Part shown: piece after piece, positions 62,822 to 64,000 of the stretch
Position numbering within the stretch: the stretch's first letter is position 1
Layout of the letters: every line of letters begins with the position of its first letter
Assembly: GCF_018131185.1 (NCBI RefSeq)
Contig: NZ_JAFCJE010000007.1
Coordinates: 124,001-188,000, forward strand
Origin: Bradyrhizobium diazoefficiens
GTDB taxonomy: Bacteria > Pseudomonadota > Alphaproteobacteria > Rhizobiales > Xanthobacteraceae
Length of the DNA stretch: 64,000 nt
Direction: 5' to 3'
The notes under the pieces: generated by a model
What the model was told of the DNA's origin: nothing
Seen by the model: the letters and a program-made list of their open reading frames with translations, nothing else
Databases searched by the model: none
Position numbers and translations under genes: made by a program

Positions 62822-63592
62822 ATGAAAGTCGTAATTCTTGCAGGGGGCCTCGGCACGCGAATCGCGGAGGAGACCAGCACGCGACCAAAGCCGATGGTGG
62901 AGATCGGCGGGCGGCCCATCTTGTGGCACATCATGAAGATCTACAGCCATTACGGCTTCCATGATTTCGTGATCTGCCTTGGCTACAAGGGCTTCATGAT
63001 CAAGGAGTACTTCGCGAACTATTTCCTGCACATGTCCGACGTGACCTTTCACATCGCCGAGAACCGGATGGAAGTGCATCGCGAAACCGCCGAGCCGTGG
63101 CGGGTCACGCTGGTGGACACCGGCGAGGACACCCAGACCGGCGGCCGGTTGAAGCGGGTGCTGTCCTACGTCGCGGACGAGCCCTTCTTCGCATTGACCT
63201 ATGGCGACGGTGTCGCCGACATCGACCTTGCCGCCGAGATCGCTTTCCACAAGGCGCATGGGCGCCGCGCCACCGTTTCGGTGGTGCGGCCGGCCAAGCG
63301 CTTCGGCGCGATCGCGATCGAGGGTGACCGGGTCGTCAATTTCGAGGAAAAGCCCAATGACGATGGCGGCTGGATCAATGGCGGTTTCTTTCTATTGTCG
63401 CCATCGGTCGGCGAGCTGATCGCAGACGACAACACGATCTGGGAGCGCGAGCCGATGGAGCAACTGGTGCGCGGTGACGATCTGCGCGCCTATGTGCATC
63501 CCGGCTTCTGGCACCCGATGGACTCGCTGCGCGATCGCAACTTCCTCGAGGGCGAATGGGCCAGCAACCGCGCCAAATGGAGGATCTGGTGA
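62822..63592 (+). CDS. rfbF: Glucose-1-phosphate cytidylyltransferase
   Basis: A 256-residue nucleotidyltransferase that makes CDP-glucose, the first step to CDP-linked dideoxy or related sugars. It begins MKVVILAGGLGTRIAEETST with the nucleotide-binding loop, then RPKPMVEIGGRPILWHIMKIYSHYG, as in RfbF. NFEEKPNDDGGWINGGFFLL and the end MDSLRDRNFLEGEWASN are the sugar-binding and family-specific parts. ATG 62822. It overlaps rfbG by 4 bases. Confidence 0.93.
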   Translation: MKVVILAGGLGTRIAEETSTRPKPMVEIGGRPILWHIMKIYSHYGFHDFVICLGYKGFMIKEYFANYFLHMSDVTFHIAENRMEVHRETAEPWRVTLVDTGEDTQTGGRLKRVLSYVADEPFFALTYGDGVADIDLAAEIAFHKAHGRRATVSVVRPAKRFGAIAIEGDRVVNFEEKPNDDGGWINGGFFLLSPSVGELIADDNTIWEREPMEQLVRGDDLRAYVHPGFWHPMDSLRDRNFLEGEWASNRAKWRIW

Positions 63593-64000
63593 CGGATCCG
63601 GCATTCTGGCGCGGCAAGAAGGTCTTCCTCACCGGCCACACCGGCTTCAAGGGGGCGTGGGCCTCGCTGCTGCTGCGCCGTTTCGGGGCTGACGTCTACG
63701 GCTATGCGCTGCCGCCGACACACCAATCCGCGCTGTTCATCACGGCGCGCATCGCCGACGACATCAGGCACCGCGTGGCCGACATCCGGGATCTCCCGAC
63801 CTTGCGCGCCGCAATGGCGGAGGCCGAGCCCGATATCGTCATCCATATGGCGGCGCAAGCGCTGGTTCGCCCCTCCTATGAAGAGCCTGTCGAGACCTTC
63901 GCGACCAACGTGATGGGCACGGTACATGTGCTGGAGGCGGCGCGGCATCTGCGCTCGGTGCAGGTGATCCTGAACGTCACCAGCGACAAGTGCTACGAGA
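63589..64000 (+). CDS. rfbG: CDP-glucose 4,6-dehydratase (5' part; runs off the window)
   Basis: The first 137 residues of an extended SDR that converts CDP-glucose to CDP-4-keto-6-deoxyglucose, directly after RfbF in the pathway. TGHTGFKGAW is the diagnostic RfbG cofactor motif. IVIHMAAQALVRPSYEEPVETF and NVTSDKCYE complete the conserved N-terminal half. Start GTG 63589, preceded by GGAGG at 63580-63584; its GTGA overlaps the rfbF stop. The 3' end is outside the window. Confidence 0.9.
   Translation, partial: MTDPAFWRGKKVFLTGHTGFKGAWASLLLRRFGADVYGYALPPTHQSALFITARIADDIRHRVADIRDLPTLRAAMAEAEPDIVIHMAAQALVRPSYEEPVETFATNVMGTVHVLEAARHLRSVQVILNVTSDKCYE

Overview
The window is high-GC alphaproteobacterial chromosome, most probably from Bradyrhizobium or a close relative (Nitrobacteraceae). 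This is judged from codon use, the many sugar-acid and carboxylate transporters, an FnrN-type regulator with FNR/FixK boxes, and dispersed palindromic repeats of the kind seen in that group. No species can be named from the sequence alone. I see no tRNA, rRNA, CRISPR array, transposase or integrase.

Layout. 1-3.1 kb: an Mla/MCE-type lipid transport operon (permease with STAS domain, ATPase, and an MCE protein fused to a PqiC-like domain). 3.1-5.5 kb: an oxygen-response patch with a small cytochrome c, an FnrN-like regulator with a complete iron-sulphur cysteine set, a 42-residue membrane peptide and a CRP-like regulator. Two sequence-perfect FNR boxes lie here. 5.5-12.6 kb: a cyclase-family hydrolase, a TRAP transporter (dctP, dctQ, dctM), an SDR dehydrogenase and a molybdopterin oxidoreductase. 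12.5-14 kb: a caspase-fold/TPR protein that has lost both catalytic residues. 14-20.7 kb: crotonases, a GlcG-like protein, a large GlcD-GlcF-type fusion and serine-glyoxylate aminotransferase, pointing to C2/glyoxylate metabolism. 21.3-25.2 kb: a 1302-residue VCBS/RTX surface protein. 25.4-28.6 kb: a tripartite tricarboxylate (TctCBA) transporter. 28.8-36.5 kb: an outer-membrane barrel, a CaiB-type CoA transferase, a serralysin-like metalloprotease with three near-identical C-terminal repeats, two tandem beta-helix proteins (one internally deleted) and a Sel1 protein.

36.8-52.0 kb holds a type II secretion system: prepilin peptidase and gspD on the minus strand, gspE-F-G-H-I-J-K-L-M on the plus strand with tightly coupled starts, then an antisense autotransporter gene, then a GspC/GspN-like gene. 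52.2-64.0 kb is a polysaccharide locus: flippase, AsnB-type amidotransferase, two glycosyltransferases, hexapeptide acyltransferase, methyltransferase, sugar epimerase, candidate Wzy polymerase, UDP-xylose synthase, and the start of a CDP-glucose pathway (rfbF, rfbG). rfbG runs off the right edge.

The strongest themes are cell-surface and secretion biology (types I, II and V secretion substrates or machinery plus a polysaccharide locus) and uptake and turnover of small organic acids. The items most worth a second look are the pseudo-caspase, the FNR-controlled small membrane peptide, the internally deleted beta-helix paralogue, the duplicated modules in the metalloprotease, the autotransporter gene sitting inside the type II secretion locus, and several intergenic palindromes that look like operators.
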